This document shows positions 1 to 7,488 of a stretch of 64,000 nucleotides of DNA, one piece after another. The position numbers and the translations under genes were made by a program. Below the pieces are notes generated by a model that saw only the letters and a list, made by a program, of their open reading frames with translations, searched no databases and was not told where the DNA came from. Within the stretch, counting starts at the first letter, position 1, and the number at the start of each line of letters is the position of its first letter. The stretch is taken from contig JAFLDD010000001.1 in assembly GCA_017302575.1 (NCBI GenBank), forward strand, positions 521,988 through 585,987. Reading direction: 5' to 3'. The DNA comes from Alphaproteobacteria bacterium (GTDB taxonomy: Bacteria; Pseudomonadota; Alphaproteobacteria; Rickettsiales; UBA3002).

Positions 1-530
1 GGGCGCAATTCGCTTGCCATTGCGAAGTCAGATTCCGTCCAACCCTTAATGCTCATCATCTCTTGCATGATTTCACGCATGCCTGAACCAGGGTTGCCGA
101 CGTTTACTTTCTTGCCTTTTAAATCTGAAAAGCTGCGAATGCCGCTACCTGGACGCACCGCAACGGTGAACATCTCGCTGTGCAGAGAGAATACAGAGCG
201 CAGGTCACTGAAAGCTGGGCCATTGTCGAAAATGCCTTCACCTTTATAAGCGTTGTACTGCCAATCAGACTGAACGATAGCAAAGGTCAATTCACCGTCA
301 CGCAGTGCGTTGAGGTTGTAAATAGAACCACCCGTTGATTCTACGAAACAACGAATGCCATGTTCTTTACGCTTTTGGTTAAGCAAGCGGCAGATTGCCC
401 CACCCGCAGGATAGTAGACGCCCGTAATCGCGCCCGTACCAATGGTTGCGAATTTTTCCTGAGCGAATGCAGAAGAGCCTGCGATGCCCAATGTGGCGGC
501 TAGAATGGCTAAAAAGCGCAATGCTTTCAT
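1..530 (-). CDS. TAXI-family TRAP transporter solute receptor (C-terminus beyond window)
   Basis: Reading leftwards from ATG at 530, about 176 codons are visible before the window edge. The N-terminus is a classic Sec signal peptide: MKALRF, a hydrophobic stretch, then a cleavage site after SAFA. The mature part starts [21 protein letters not shown], the opening typical of TAXI (TRAP-associated extracytoplasmic immunogenic) binding proteins. Further family-like parts are [19 protein letters not shown] and [12 protein letters not shown]. The role is periplasmic capture of a small carboxylated solute for a TRAP permease. The permease is not visible here and may lie to the left. AGGAGT precedes the start by 5 nt. 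The gene lies just downstream of, and codirectional with, the MarR gene. Substrate unknown. Confidence 0.85.
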   Translation of the reverse strand, partial: MKALRFLAILAATLGIAGSSAFAQEKFATIGTGAITGVYYPAGGAICRLLNQKRKEHGIRCFVESTGGSIYNLNALRDGELTFAIVQSDWQYNAYKGEGIFDNGPAFSDLRSVFSLHSEMFTVAVRPGSGIRSFSDLKGKKVNVGNPGSGMREIMQEMMSIKGWTESDFAMASELR

Positions 531-538
531 ATAAACTC

Positions 539-1003
539 CTAGTGGAGGCGATTAATATAATCCGTCCAGTAACGCTCAAGCTGGTGCATGCTTTTATTGG
601 TTTCACTAAGCAGCGTTAGGTTCGGTGAGATTTTCTCAAGATCGGCTACGTTTTTCTCGAACAACGCATCAAGCATTGCCACGAGCTTCAAACCCTTTTC
701 AGAAACACTGACGCGGGTTGAACGCTTGTCATGTGGTGCTTTTTCCTGAACGAGGTAACCGCTTTCCACGAGATTTTTTACATTATACGAAACGTTGGTA
801 CCCAAATAGTAACCACGGTTCGTTAGTTCACCCACCGTCAATTGGTCGTTACCGATATTGTATAGAATGAGCGTCTGTACGTTATTGATATCATCAATAC
901 GAAGGCGGTCGAGTTCTGTCTTAACGACGTCGAGAAAACGGCGGTGCAGGCGTTCGATTAATAGAATTGTGTCGAGGTATGTCTGTTTCAAGGCGCACTC
1001 CAT
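539..1003 (-). CDS. MarR-family transcriptional regulator, LdtR-like
   Basis: 154-residue winged-helix regulator, a normal length for MarR. The N-terminal block [20 protein letters not shown] and the following [14 protein letters not shown]...[30 protein letters not shown] closely resemble the alphaproteobacterial LdtR group, known in rhizobia and Liberibacter to control an L,D-transpeptidase gene and stress tolerance. The recognition helix is the [13 protein letters not shown] segment and the wing is [18 protein letters not shown]. The stop codon lies 8 bp from the start of the TAXI receptor, so the two are probably cotranscribed. Whether it regulates that receptor is inference; no ldt gene is visible in the window. 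Confidence 0.85.
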   Translation of the reverse strand: MECALKQTYLDTILLIERLHRRFLDVVKTELDRLRIDDINNVQTLILYNIGNDQLTVGELTNRGYYLGTNVSYNVKNLVESGYLVQEKAPHDKRSTRVSVSEKGLKLVAMLDALFEKNVADLEKISPNLTLLSETNKSMHQLERYWTDYINRLH

Positions 1004-1038
1004 TTTGTTTTTCTGATGTCATGCCATAGGTTGCGGGG

Positions 1039-2523
1039 TTAATCAAGCAAAGCTGGGTTAGAAATCAACTGTATTCTCACGTTTGTCCCCTTGCCTTTTT
1101 CGCTTTCAATAGTGATTTTGCCATTATGCAGTTCCACCAATTTCCGTGTAAGGGGCAGCCCAAGCCCCGTTCCTTCATATTTACGGTTTAGCCCCCCATC
1201 TCCCTGCTGGAATGGCTGGAATGCCTGATGGATTTCCTCTTTGGTCATGCCGATGCCGGTATCTGTGACATCGATCATGAAATAATGGGTGGCATTGGCG
1301 CCTCCTTCGGCCCTGACACGCACGATTACATGGCCTCCCTCAGGCGTAAATTTCACGGCGTTCGAAATCAAGTTGAGAAGGATTTGCACCAGTCTCACGC
1401 GGTCGGCAACGATGCGAGGCAGTTTCTCAGCAATGTCGGTGTAGACAGTGACTTTGCCCTGTTGCGCGCGCTGGGTGATGAGGTTGATAGCCTTATCAAT
1501 GGCCTTCTCGATCTGGAAATGCTCGTGTTTAATGCTTAACTTGCCCGCTTCGGCTTTACTGAGATCTAGGATATCATTGATGATTTCGAGCAAATGCTTA
1601 CCCGAATCGTAGATATCGCCTGCATATTCGAGGTATTTACTATCCCCCACCTCGCCATATTGCTGGTCTTTGATCATGGTCGAGAAGCCGATAATGGAGT
1701 TAAGCGGCGTGCGCAATTCATGGCTGATATTCGCCAAAAACTGTGATTTGGCGATATTCGCGGCTTCCGCCGCTTGGCGTGCTTTCTCTAGCTCAACGTT
1801 CTTACGTAGTAGCTTGCCGTCACGGTCTTCGATTTCTTTAAGCATGCTATTGAACGAATCAATCAGCACTTCAATTTCGCGTGGCACGTTAGTAAGCGGC
1901 CCTGGCGATACACGTAACGAGAAGTCTTTATAGAGTGATACGCGCTGCGCAGTATTGGCAATTTGGCGAACAGGTCGTAACAAAATCACCTGCATGCGCT
2001 GCACGAAGATGAAGCCAATCACCATGAATAAGAATACAGCGCCGAGCATAGATAGCATTGATTCGCCAAAATGCTCGAAGATCGATGGGAAGCCGCTCAT
2101 CAACCACAAGCTACCAATCTCACTTGAGGGAGCGGAATTCGTAACTACAGGCACTTTAACAATAGCGCTGAACCATTGGCCTTGCTGTTTTTGAATCGCG
2201 TTGAGGCAATCGTTCGGCACCTTCTTTTTGGATGGACGCGTCCAATCCGCGATGACTTTACCTTTTGCATTTACCGTGCATGCGCGCTGCAATTCGCGAT
2301 TCACCGAGAGTTTTTCTAAAATGGCTTGCTGACGTTTAGTATTCTTCCACGCGCCCAGAATATCATCATTCACCATAGCTGCTTGGGTGCGCAATTCACG
2401 CTCGTAATCGTCACGTAGGTGATTGACAGCAGTCATCGAAAAAACGAGCAACAATAACATGAGCAATAGCAAGCTCATCACCATTACGCCGCGCTGCATC
2501 CATTGTTGTACTGACAGGCTCAT
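1039..2523 (-). CDS. Membrane sensor histidine kinase (orphan)
   Basis: 494 residues. A transmembrane segment at about 13-33 is followed by a periplasmic sensor region of roughly 120 residues, a second membrane segment near 155-173 and a HAMP linker. The HisKA domain has the phospho-acceptor His268 in SHELRTPLN. The HATPase_c domain shows the N box (LISNAVKFTPEGG), G1 (DTGIGM) and G2 (GTGLGLPLTRKLVELH). The domain set is complete, so it is probably active. No response regulator gene is adjacent: the MarR gene lies downstream and glmS diverges upstream. It is therefore an orphan kinase with unknown partner and signal. Its output could be the OmpR/PhoB-type regulator implied by operators elsewhere in the window, but that is speculation. 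Confidence 0.9.
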   Translation of the reverse strand: MSLSVQQWMQRGVMVMSLLLLMLLLLVFSMTAVNHLRDDYERELRTQAAMVNDDILGAWKNTKRQQAILEKLSVNRELQRACTVNAKGKVIADWTRPSKKKVPNDCLNAIQKQQGQWFSAIVKVPVVTNSAPSSEIGSLWLMSGFPSIFEHFGESMLSMLGAVFLFMVIGFIFVQRMQVILLRPVRQIANTAQRVSLYKDFSLRVSPGPLTNVPREIEVLIDSFNSMLKEIEDRDGKLLRKNVELEKARQAAEAANIAKSQFLANISHELRTPLNSIIGFSTMIKDQQYGEVGDSKYLEYAGDIYDSGKHLLEIINDILDLSKAEAGKLSIKHEHFQIEKAIDKAINLITQRAQQGKVTVYTDIAEKLPRIVADRVRLVQILLNLISNAVKFTPEGGHVIVRVRAEGGANATHYFMIDVTDTGIGMTKEEIHQAFQPFQQGDGGLNRKYEGTGLGLPLTRKLVELHNGKITIESEKGKGTNVRIQLISNPALLD

Positions 2524-2639
2524 ATGTCTCCAAGACTAGAGTGATAGGAGATAACCACTAATAAATAGTTAATCCAAGCACTTAATAACAAAATATAACC
2601 ATTGCGGCGCACCATTACGCATGCTACGTGGCCTGTATT

Positions 2640-4463
2640 ATGTGTGGAATTATCGGTATTGCTTCAAATGCGCCCGCAGCGCCATTGATTCATGATGCGC
2701 TGACGCGCCTAGAATATCGCGGCTATGATTCGGCAGGTATTGCAACGCTGGTGAATGGCAAGATCGAACGTCGTCGTGCGCAGGGCAAGTTGAAAGCGCT
2801 TGCAGACTTGCTCCAAAAACAGCCTCTTGATGGTGTAACAGGTATCGGCCACACGCGCTGGGCAACCCATGGCGCCCCCAATGAAACAAATGCACACCCG
2901 CACGCAACAGCAGAAGTCGCGGTAGTACATAACGGCATTATTGAGAACTTTCATGAACTGAAAGCAGAGCTGGAATCTCACGGCCACCAATTCTCAAGCC
3001 AGACCGATACAGAAGTTGTGCCCCAACTTATCAGCTATTATTTGCGTCAGGGGAAAACACCTAAAGATGCAGTGTCCGCATGCTTAAAGCGCTTACACGG
3101 CGCGTTTGCGTTGGGCATTATTTTCGCGAGTGAGCCACACACACTTTATGCGGCACGTCGCGGCTCACCTCTCGCTATCGGTTATGGTAATGGCGCTAAC
3201 TATCTTGGCTCCGACGCAGTGGCGCTTGCGCCTTTGACACAAAAAATCTGCTATCTAGAAGAAGGCGACTGGGCTGAAATATCACCTGACAAAGTAAGCA
3301 TATTCAATGAATTGGATAATTTGGTTGAACGGCCAGTAAAAATAAGTTCAGTCAGCAGCGAGACGATAGGTAAAGGCAATTTTGCGCATTACATGCAAAA
3401 AGAAATTTTCGAGCAGCCTTCCGTTATCGGCAATACGCTCAATGTCTATTATAACCCCGCGACATCGCGCATTACCCTGCCGAAACTTCCCTTTGCGTTG
3501 GGTGATATTTCGCATGTCACTATCATTGCCTGCGGAACTTCCTACTATGCGGGATTGGTAGCACGCTACTGGCTGGAGTCGCTGGCGCGCGTGCATGTCG
3601 ATATTGATGTGGCTTCTGAGTTTCGTTACCGCGAACCTGTGATGCAGCAAGGCGGCTTGACGATTGTGATTTCACAATCAGGTGAAACGGCAGATACGCT
3701 TGCTGCGCTCAAATACGCTAAGACGCAAAAGCAACACACGCTGGCGATCGTGAATGTGGCGGAAAGCAGTATGGCGCATGAGGCGCAGGCGATTTTACCA
3801 ACCCATGCTGGCCCAGAGATTGGCGTAGCTTCGACGAAAGCATTTACCACACAGCTTACGGTGCTTGCCTGCCTTAGTTTAGCGTTGGCAGAAGCGCGTG
3901 GCAGCTTGCCTGAAAATGAAATGGCGCGCCTCACCCATGCGTTGGCGGAAGTCCCCTCACGCGTGTCAGAAATTCTCTACCACGACGATGCATTGCGAGC
4001 CCTGGCGGGTGATGTTCAGCATGCTTCTGATATGCTTTATATTGGTCGTGGCACAAGCTACGCGATTGCGCATGAAGCAGCGCTTAAAATGAAGGAAATC
4101 TCCTACATTCATGCGGAGGCCTATGCTGCTGGTGAAATGAAGCACGGCCCTATCGCGCTGATTGACGAACATGTGCCTGTCATTGCCATCGCGCCCTATG
4201 ACCATTTATTCGAAAAAACTGCCAGCAATGTGCAGGAAGCGGCGGCACGCGGCGGTAAAATCATCGTGCTGAGCGATGCTCAGGGCGTTAAAGCATTGGG
4301 CGATATTGTGCATCAAAGCATTGCCCTGCCCACGGTTCACCCCTTTGTAGCGCCTATTTTGTATGCCATTCCCATTCAGCTTTTGGCCTACCACACGGCG
4401 GTGCTGAAGGGCACAGACGTTGATCAACCGCGCAATTTAGCCAAATCGGTAACGGTAGAATAA
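2640..4463 (+). CDS. glmS: Glutamine-fructose-6-phosphate aminotransferase
   Basis: Converts fructose-6-phosphate and glutamine to glucosamine-6-phosphate, the first step of UDP-GlcNAc synthesis for peptidoglycan and LPS. The start at ATG 2640 is chosen because the next codon is Cys, giving MCGIIGIA; after Met removal Cys1 is the glutaminase nucleophile. An upstream in-frame GTG at 2628 would bury it. The N-terminal class II amidotransferase domain has RLEYRGYDSAG and GHTRWATHG. Two SIS sugar-isomerase domains follow (CGTSYYAG, SQSGETADTLAAL, GRGTSYAIAHEAALKMKEISY). The C-terminus LAKSVTVE is diagnostic of GlmS. Length 607 matches the family. No glmS ribozyme is seen upstream. Confidence 0.97.
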   Translation: MCGIIGIASNAPAAPLIHDALTRLEYRGYDSAGIATLVNGKIERRRAQGKLKALADLLQKQPLDGVTGIGHTRWATHGAPNETNAHPHATAEVAVVHNGIIENFHELKAELESHGHQFSSQTDTEVVPQLISYYLRQGKTPKDAVSACLKRLHGAFALGIIFASEPHTLYAARRGSPLAIGYGNGANYLGSDAVALAPLTQKICYLEEGDWAEISPDKVSIFNELDNLVERPVKISSVSSETIGKGNFAHYMQKEIFEQPSVIGNTLNVYYNPATSRITLPKLPFALGDISHVTIIACGTSYYAGLVARYWLESLARVHVDIDVASEFRYREPVMQQGGLTIVISQSGETADTLAALKYAKTQKQHTLAIVNVAESSMAHEAQAILPTHAGPEIGVASTKAFTTQLTVLACLSLALAEARGSLPENEMARLTHALAEVPSRVSEILYHDDALRALAGDVQHASDMLYIGRGTSYAIAHEAALKMKEISYIHAEAYAAGEMKHGPIALIDEHVPVIAIAPYDHLFEKTASNVQEAAARGGKIIVLSDAQGVKALGDIVHQSIALPTVHPFVAPILYAIPIQLLAYHTAVLKGTDVDQPRNLAKSVTVE

Positions 4464-4505
4464 GAAAACTCATAGAAAATTAACGTTTTCTAAAAGATTT
4501 CTTTA

Positions 4506-4529
4506 TAGGTTTAGGTCAAACTAAACCTA
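4506..4529. promoter_or_regulatory. Inverted repeat upstream of orphan gene
   Basis: Perfect 9-bp inverted repeat (TAGGTTTAG / CTAAACCTA) with a 6-nt spacer, 19 bp before the ATG at 4549. No T-run follows on either strand, so it is not a standard terminator. It could be an operator or a structured leader for the following gene, or a weak terminator for glmS. Confidence 0.4.
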
Positions 4530-4548
4530 AGAAACATGAGGCAATGTT

Positions 4549-5010
4549 ATGGGTATTTTAGACGACGCAAAGACGCTTAATGCGGACTTTCACAATCGAT
4601 ACAAAACAGAAAACATTCGCCAAAGCTCGCTCTCATTTGAGAGAAACGACCTCGTTCGCATGGTGCTAGAGCAAGCCATTCGCCAATCAGGCGTATATTG
4701 TAATATCATGGGTGAATTCAGTATAGAGATTGATTACGAACACCGCACTCGATACCCGTTTCGCATCGCGAACGATATGATTGATAAAAGGCGTTCAACA
4801 CTAGCCACTGGATGGGAAAGACAGGCAGACGGCGCTTGGTTTAAGCAAACTGATGATTTTATAAATCAATACATGGCGCAGGTTATTATTAGCCCTGATG
4901 TAGTTAAAGAAGAGGAAGCAACCCCAGATGGCATTTTATTGCCAAATGATGATGCCATGAATGCATTTGCTTCTGAGGTTGGCTTCACTACCCCTGTTAA
5001 GCAAAAGTAG
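4549..5010 (+). CDS. Hypothetical protein, 153 aa
   Basis: I do not recognise a family. The product is hydrophilic and soluble-looking, with no signal peptide or membrane segment. It has a patterned middle (ERNDLVRMVLEQAIRQSGVYCNIMGEFSIEIDYEHRTRYPF) and an acidic C-terminal third. The start ATG is preceded by GAGGCAATGTT, a weak ribosome-binding site. Its 3' end overlaps the convergent prepilin-peptidase-like gene by 14 bp. It stands alone between glmS and a minus-strand operon. Confidence 0.7.
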   Translation: MGILDDAKTLNADFHNRYKTENIRQSSLSFERNDLVRMVLEQAIRQSGVYCNIMGEFSIEIDYEHRTRYPFRIANDMIDKRRSTLATGWERQADGAWFKQTDDFINQYMAQVIISPDVVKEEEATPDGILLPNDDAMNAFASEVGFTTPVKQK

Positions 5011-5602
5011 CCGCGAGAACGGGCCACCAAATCCAATTCACTTCGAATGGTTTGAACGGGCGACGCAGCATAAAACTGCGGATTTTTTCAATCAGCAAAC
5101 ATATCACCAGCATAATAAAGCTGGGCTCTACCCAACTATAAATGGTTCCTTCCACGCGCGTGCGCTCAAGCGCGAGGGCCATGAATACATAGCTATAGAT
5201 GATCGCGCTCAGCCAGCCTTGCTGGTATTGTATCGCTGCAAGGATAATGGCGAATACACCTGCAATGGTATAAAGCAGGAATGTTTCGGAAATGCCGAAT
5301 ACTAGAAAATTGGTGATGAATAGCACGAGGCAGGCCAGCTCAATTACTGTATAAATGCTGGGAATTTTACCCGCGCAGTAGCGGCATTTTCCGCCCGTGA
5401 GGAAGAATGAAACGATCGGGAATAAGTCGATTGGTTTGAGGTCTGCATTGCAATGACCGCAATATGGGTGGCGCTCGAAAGGCGTTTTGCCAAGCGGCAA
5501 GCGATATACCACCGAGCATGCGTAATTTCCAACGGCGGGCCCTAGCACCATCATCCAGATAATGCCGATGATTGTTGCCTGATGTTCGATAAGAAATTGC
5601 AT
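4997..5602 (-). CDS. Prepilin-peptidase (A24)-like membrane protein lacking the catalytic aspartates
   Basis: 201 residues. The N-terminal half matches the PilD/GspO amino-terminal domain: GPAVGNYACSVVYRLP, then two CxxC pairs (CGHC about residue 48, CRYC about residue 73) as in the zinc-binding N-methyltransferase region. Four to five hydrophobic segments follow. Active prepilin peptidases need one Asp in a conserved D...PD loop and one in GxGD. At the corresponding places this protein has AIQYQQGWLSA and no GxGD motif at all, and it is 50-90 residues shorter than usual. It is therefore unlikely to cleave leader peptides. Its ATG overlaps the stop of the upstream EAL-like gene (TAATG), implying translational coupling. 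No pilin genes are nearby. Confidence 0.65.
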   Translation of the reverse strand: MQFLIEHQATIIGIIWMMVLGPAVGNYACSVVYRLPLGKTPFERHPYCGHCNADLKPIDLFPIVSFFLTGGKCRYCAGKIPSIYTVIELACLVLFITNFLVFGISETFLLYTIAGVFAIILAAIQYQQGWLSAIIYSYVFMALALERTRVEGTIYSWVEPSFIMLVICLLIEKIRSFMLRRPFKPFEVNWIWWPVLAATFA

Positions 5603-6864
5603 TAATTCTGCAGCAGCGACTTCGGATTCACCACGCTATCCAAGTAACGACCTTGGAAGAGCGAAATACCCAGTGCTTGACCATAACGCACGGCTGCTTC
5701 GTTATCACAACGCGTCATGATTACGCGGTTACTTCCACATTCTTTAATCGCGTCGACCAATTTTTTGTCGCGCGCTTCATTATACTGAGTTTCAGCGTTC
5801 CATTGTAGTTTGATGAGGTCAAACCCTAGGCGTTTACGGTCAATTTGCGGGAAGCTTAAATCCGTAACTCCATCTAGGCAAACACGGTAGCCAAGCTTCT
5901 GTACCACGTCCTTAGCGGTAAGGAATGCCGACATGTCAGAGAATACATCAGCGATTTGTAGCTCAAGCACAATAGACACTTTTGAGCCAGGTTTCACGCT
6001 TGCGTCAAACTCCGTGAAGGTGTTGGAAAGTAGCGTTGGCACATTGAGGTTAAGGCTTAACGGTGTTGCCAGCATCGAGGTGATATTCTGGCGCACGAGA
6101 TTGAGCATTTTCTCGTCCAGAATCTGCGTCAGATATTTGAATAGCCAGCGATTGCTAAGCAAATCCACATCGGTCGCGAGCATTTGGCGCAGGTGGGCGA
6201 TGTTAATATACATCTCATCAAATACCGTGCGCATTGGCATGTCTTGAATAGCGGCGCACACAGGCTGACGACGAATCATCTTGCCAATATCGATGCTTCT
6301 TAAATCCCGCTCGACCGTCGCGAGGCTAGAAGAATCAAAATACTTATTCTCTTTTTTAACGGGCGGTGCTTGGCCAATACCAGCCGCCGCCATTGCAGGC
6401 GACATTGTTTTAGGAACGATGCGTTGCGGAGTGCTAAGACCCTGCGCCTTGCGCACGCGCGCCACCATGCGGCGCTTAATACTGTCGTTCAGTTCCTGCC
6501 ACTGCTCTTCTACATTATAGATGTGCGCGAACTCGGGGTTTTCATCACCCTCAGGCGTGTAGGACAACGGATCATCCATGAAAAGATAGCGCAACTGGAA
6601 GATCATTTTATCCATGAGTGGCTTGGAGATATTCTTGGCCAGCACGTAAATGGTCGCGTCCTCGCAGTGGTAAATGGCGCCGTCACGGTCACCCATGAGG
6701 TCATTCATCAGGTTGATGGCGATCTTGAGCTGATATTCACTGCGGTAATGCTCAAGCAAATTAGAAAACGCGAAATGCACTGCCGACCAGCCCTGACGCT
6801 GTTCCTGAACCACACTTAGAAGCTCAATGAAATGGGCTTCTGGCTCGCGATTAATAATTTTCAT
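5602..6864 (-). CDS. Protein with degenerate C-terminal EAL-like domain
   Basis: 420 residues, soluble. The N-terminal ~150 residues are unrecognised, and a basic, proline-containing linker follows. The C-terminal ~200 residues keep the outline of an EAL (c-di-GMP phosphodiesterase) barrel: VSIVLELQIADVFSDM, LGYRVCLDGVTDLSFPQI, LGFDLIKLQWN, NRVIMTRCDNEAAVRYGQALGISLFQGRYLD. The EAL signature and most metal-binding acids are replaced, so it is probably a binding or scaffold module without phosphodiesterase activity. It is the middle gene of a tightly coupled trio: ATGA overlap with the FYDLN gene upstream and TAATG overlap with the A24-like gene downstream. The assignment rests on pattern only. 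Confidence 0.5.
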   Translation of the reverse strand: MKIINREPEAHFIELLSVVQEQRQGWSAVHFAFSNLLEHYRSEYQLKIAINLMNDLMGDRDGAIYHCEDATIYVLAKNISKPLMDKMIFQLRYLFMDDPLSYTPEGDENPEFAHIYNVEEQWQELNDSIKRRMVARVRKAQGLSTPQRIVPKTMSPAMAAAGIGQAPPVKKENKYFDSSSLATVERDLRSIDIGKMIRRQPVCAAIQDMPMRTVFDEMYINIAHLRQMLATDVDLLSNRWLFKYLTQILDEKMLNLVRQNITSMLATPLSLNLNVPTLLSNTFTEFDASVKPGSKVSIVLELQIADVFSDMSAFLTAKDVVQKLGYRVCLDGVTDLSFPQIDRKRLGFDLIKLQWNAETQYNEARDKKLVDAIKECGSNRVIMTRCDNEAAVRYGQALGISLFQGRYLDSVVNPKSLLQN

Positions 6865-7409
6865 TTTTTCTTTCGTTTCTTTTTTGAACGTGGTGCGTCG
6901 TCGTCATCATCCTCGTCTTCATCATCCTCTTCATCGTCGCTGTCATCATCTTCGTCTTCTTCGTCTTCTTCGTCTTCTTCGTCTTCTTCGTCTTCATCGC
7001 GCTCGATGTAATCTTCCAAATCATCGACAATGGCATCCTCTGGCAGTTTTTCTTCGAGGAACATGTCATCGTCCGCATCGTCGCTATTGGGATCGCTTTC
7101 CTCTTCTTCTTCGTGTTCGCCGATTTCCTCGAGCGACTGCACTTCTACATCATCGTCCTCTAGCGGCTCAAGCTCCCCCTCATCTTCTACTTCGGGCAGG
7201 TCGATTGGCAATTCATCTTCTTCCAATTTAGGCTTAATGACTTTTTTAGGCTTCACTGGCTCGATTTTCTTTTTAGGCTTTTTAGACGCCTTGGCGCTCT
7301 TGGCACTCCAAGTATGGGCGCATTTGGGGCATTTAATGGGGTCGGCACCAAAATCATAAAATTTTGCACTGCATTTCGGGCATTGACGCTTTTCACCCAG
7401 TTGAGGCAT
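6861..7409 (-). CDS. FYDLN-acid family zinc-ribbon protein (TIGR02300-like)
   Basis: 182 residues. The N-terminal MPQLGEKRQCPKCSAKFYDFGADPIKCPKCAHTW carries two CPKC pairs and the FYDhG signature of the TIGR02300 family common in alphaproteobacteria. A Lys/Pro segment follows (about 40-60), then a very long Asp/Glu-rich tail and a terminal KKKRKKK. Function unknown; the zinc ribbon plus acidic tail suggests a nucleic-acid- or protein-binding accessory factor. The start is supported by AAGGAGTGTAGG-ATG. A 9-bp tandem repeat encodes part of the acidic tail. It is the first gene of the coupled trio and diverges from aroA-cmk. Confidence 0.85.
   Translation of the reverse strand: MPQLGEKRQCPKCSAKFYDFGADPIKCPKCAHTWSAKSAKASKKPKKKIEPVKPKKVIKPKLEEDELPIDLPEVEDEGELEPLEDDDVEVQSLEEIGEHEEEEESDPNSDDADDDMFLEEKLPEDAIVDDLEDYIERDEDEEDEEDEEDEEDEDDDSDDEEDDEDEDDDDDAPRSKKKRKKK
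6951..6995. repeat. Five perfect 9-bp tandem repeats in acidic tail
   Basis: Unit TTCGTCTTC on the plus strand, five contiguous exact copies, encoding (Glu-Asp-Glu)n on the minus strand. Flanking sequence is also TC/TCA-rich. The repeat is in frame, so copy-number change would lengthen or shorten the acidic tail without a frameshift. Confidence 0.9.
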
Positions 7410-7488
7410 TCCTACACTCCTTGATGTACGAGAATTTGTCTGTTATCCCACCACCCTTACGTAATTGAATGTAAAAGGCAACTGCCAG

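Noticed and set aside
2536..2551. AGTGATAGGAG upstream of the sensor kinase matches a block of the palindromic element
   Set aside because: Only 11 bases match; no helices, loops or arms of the element are present around it.
2524..2639. glmS ribozyme upstream of glmS
   Set aside because: Spacer is short and lacks ribozyme core sequences; the element is known from Gram-positive bacteria.
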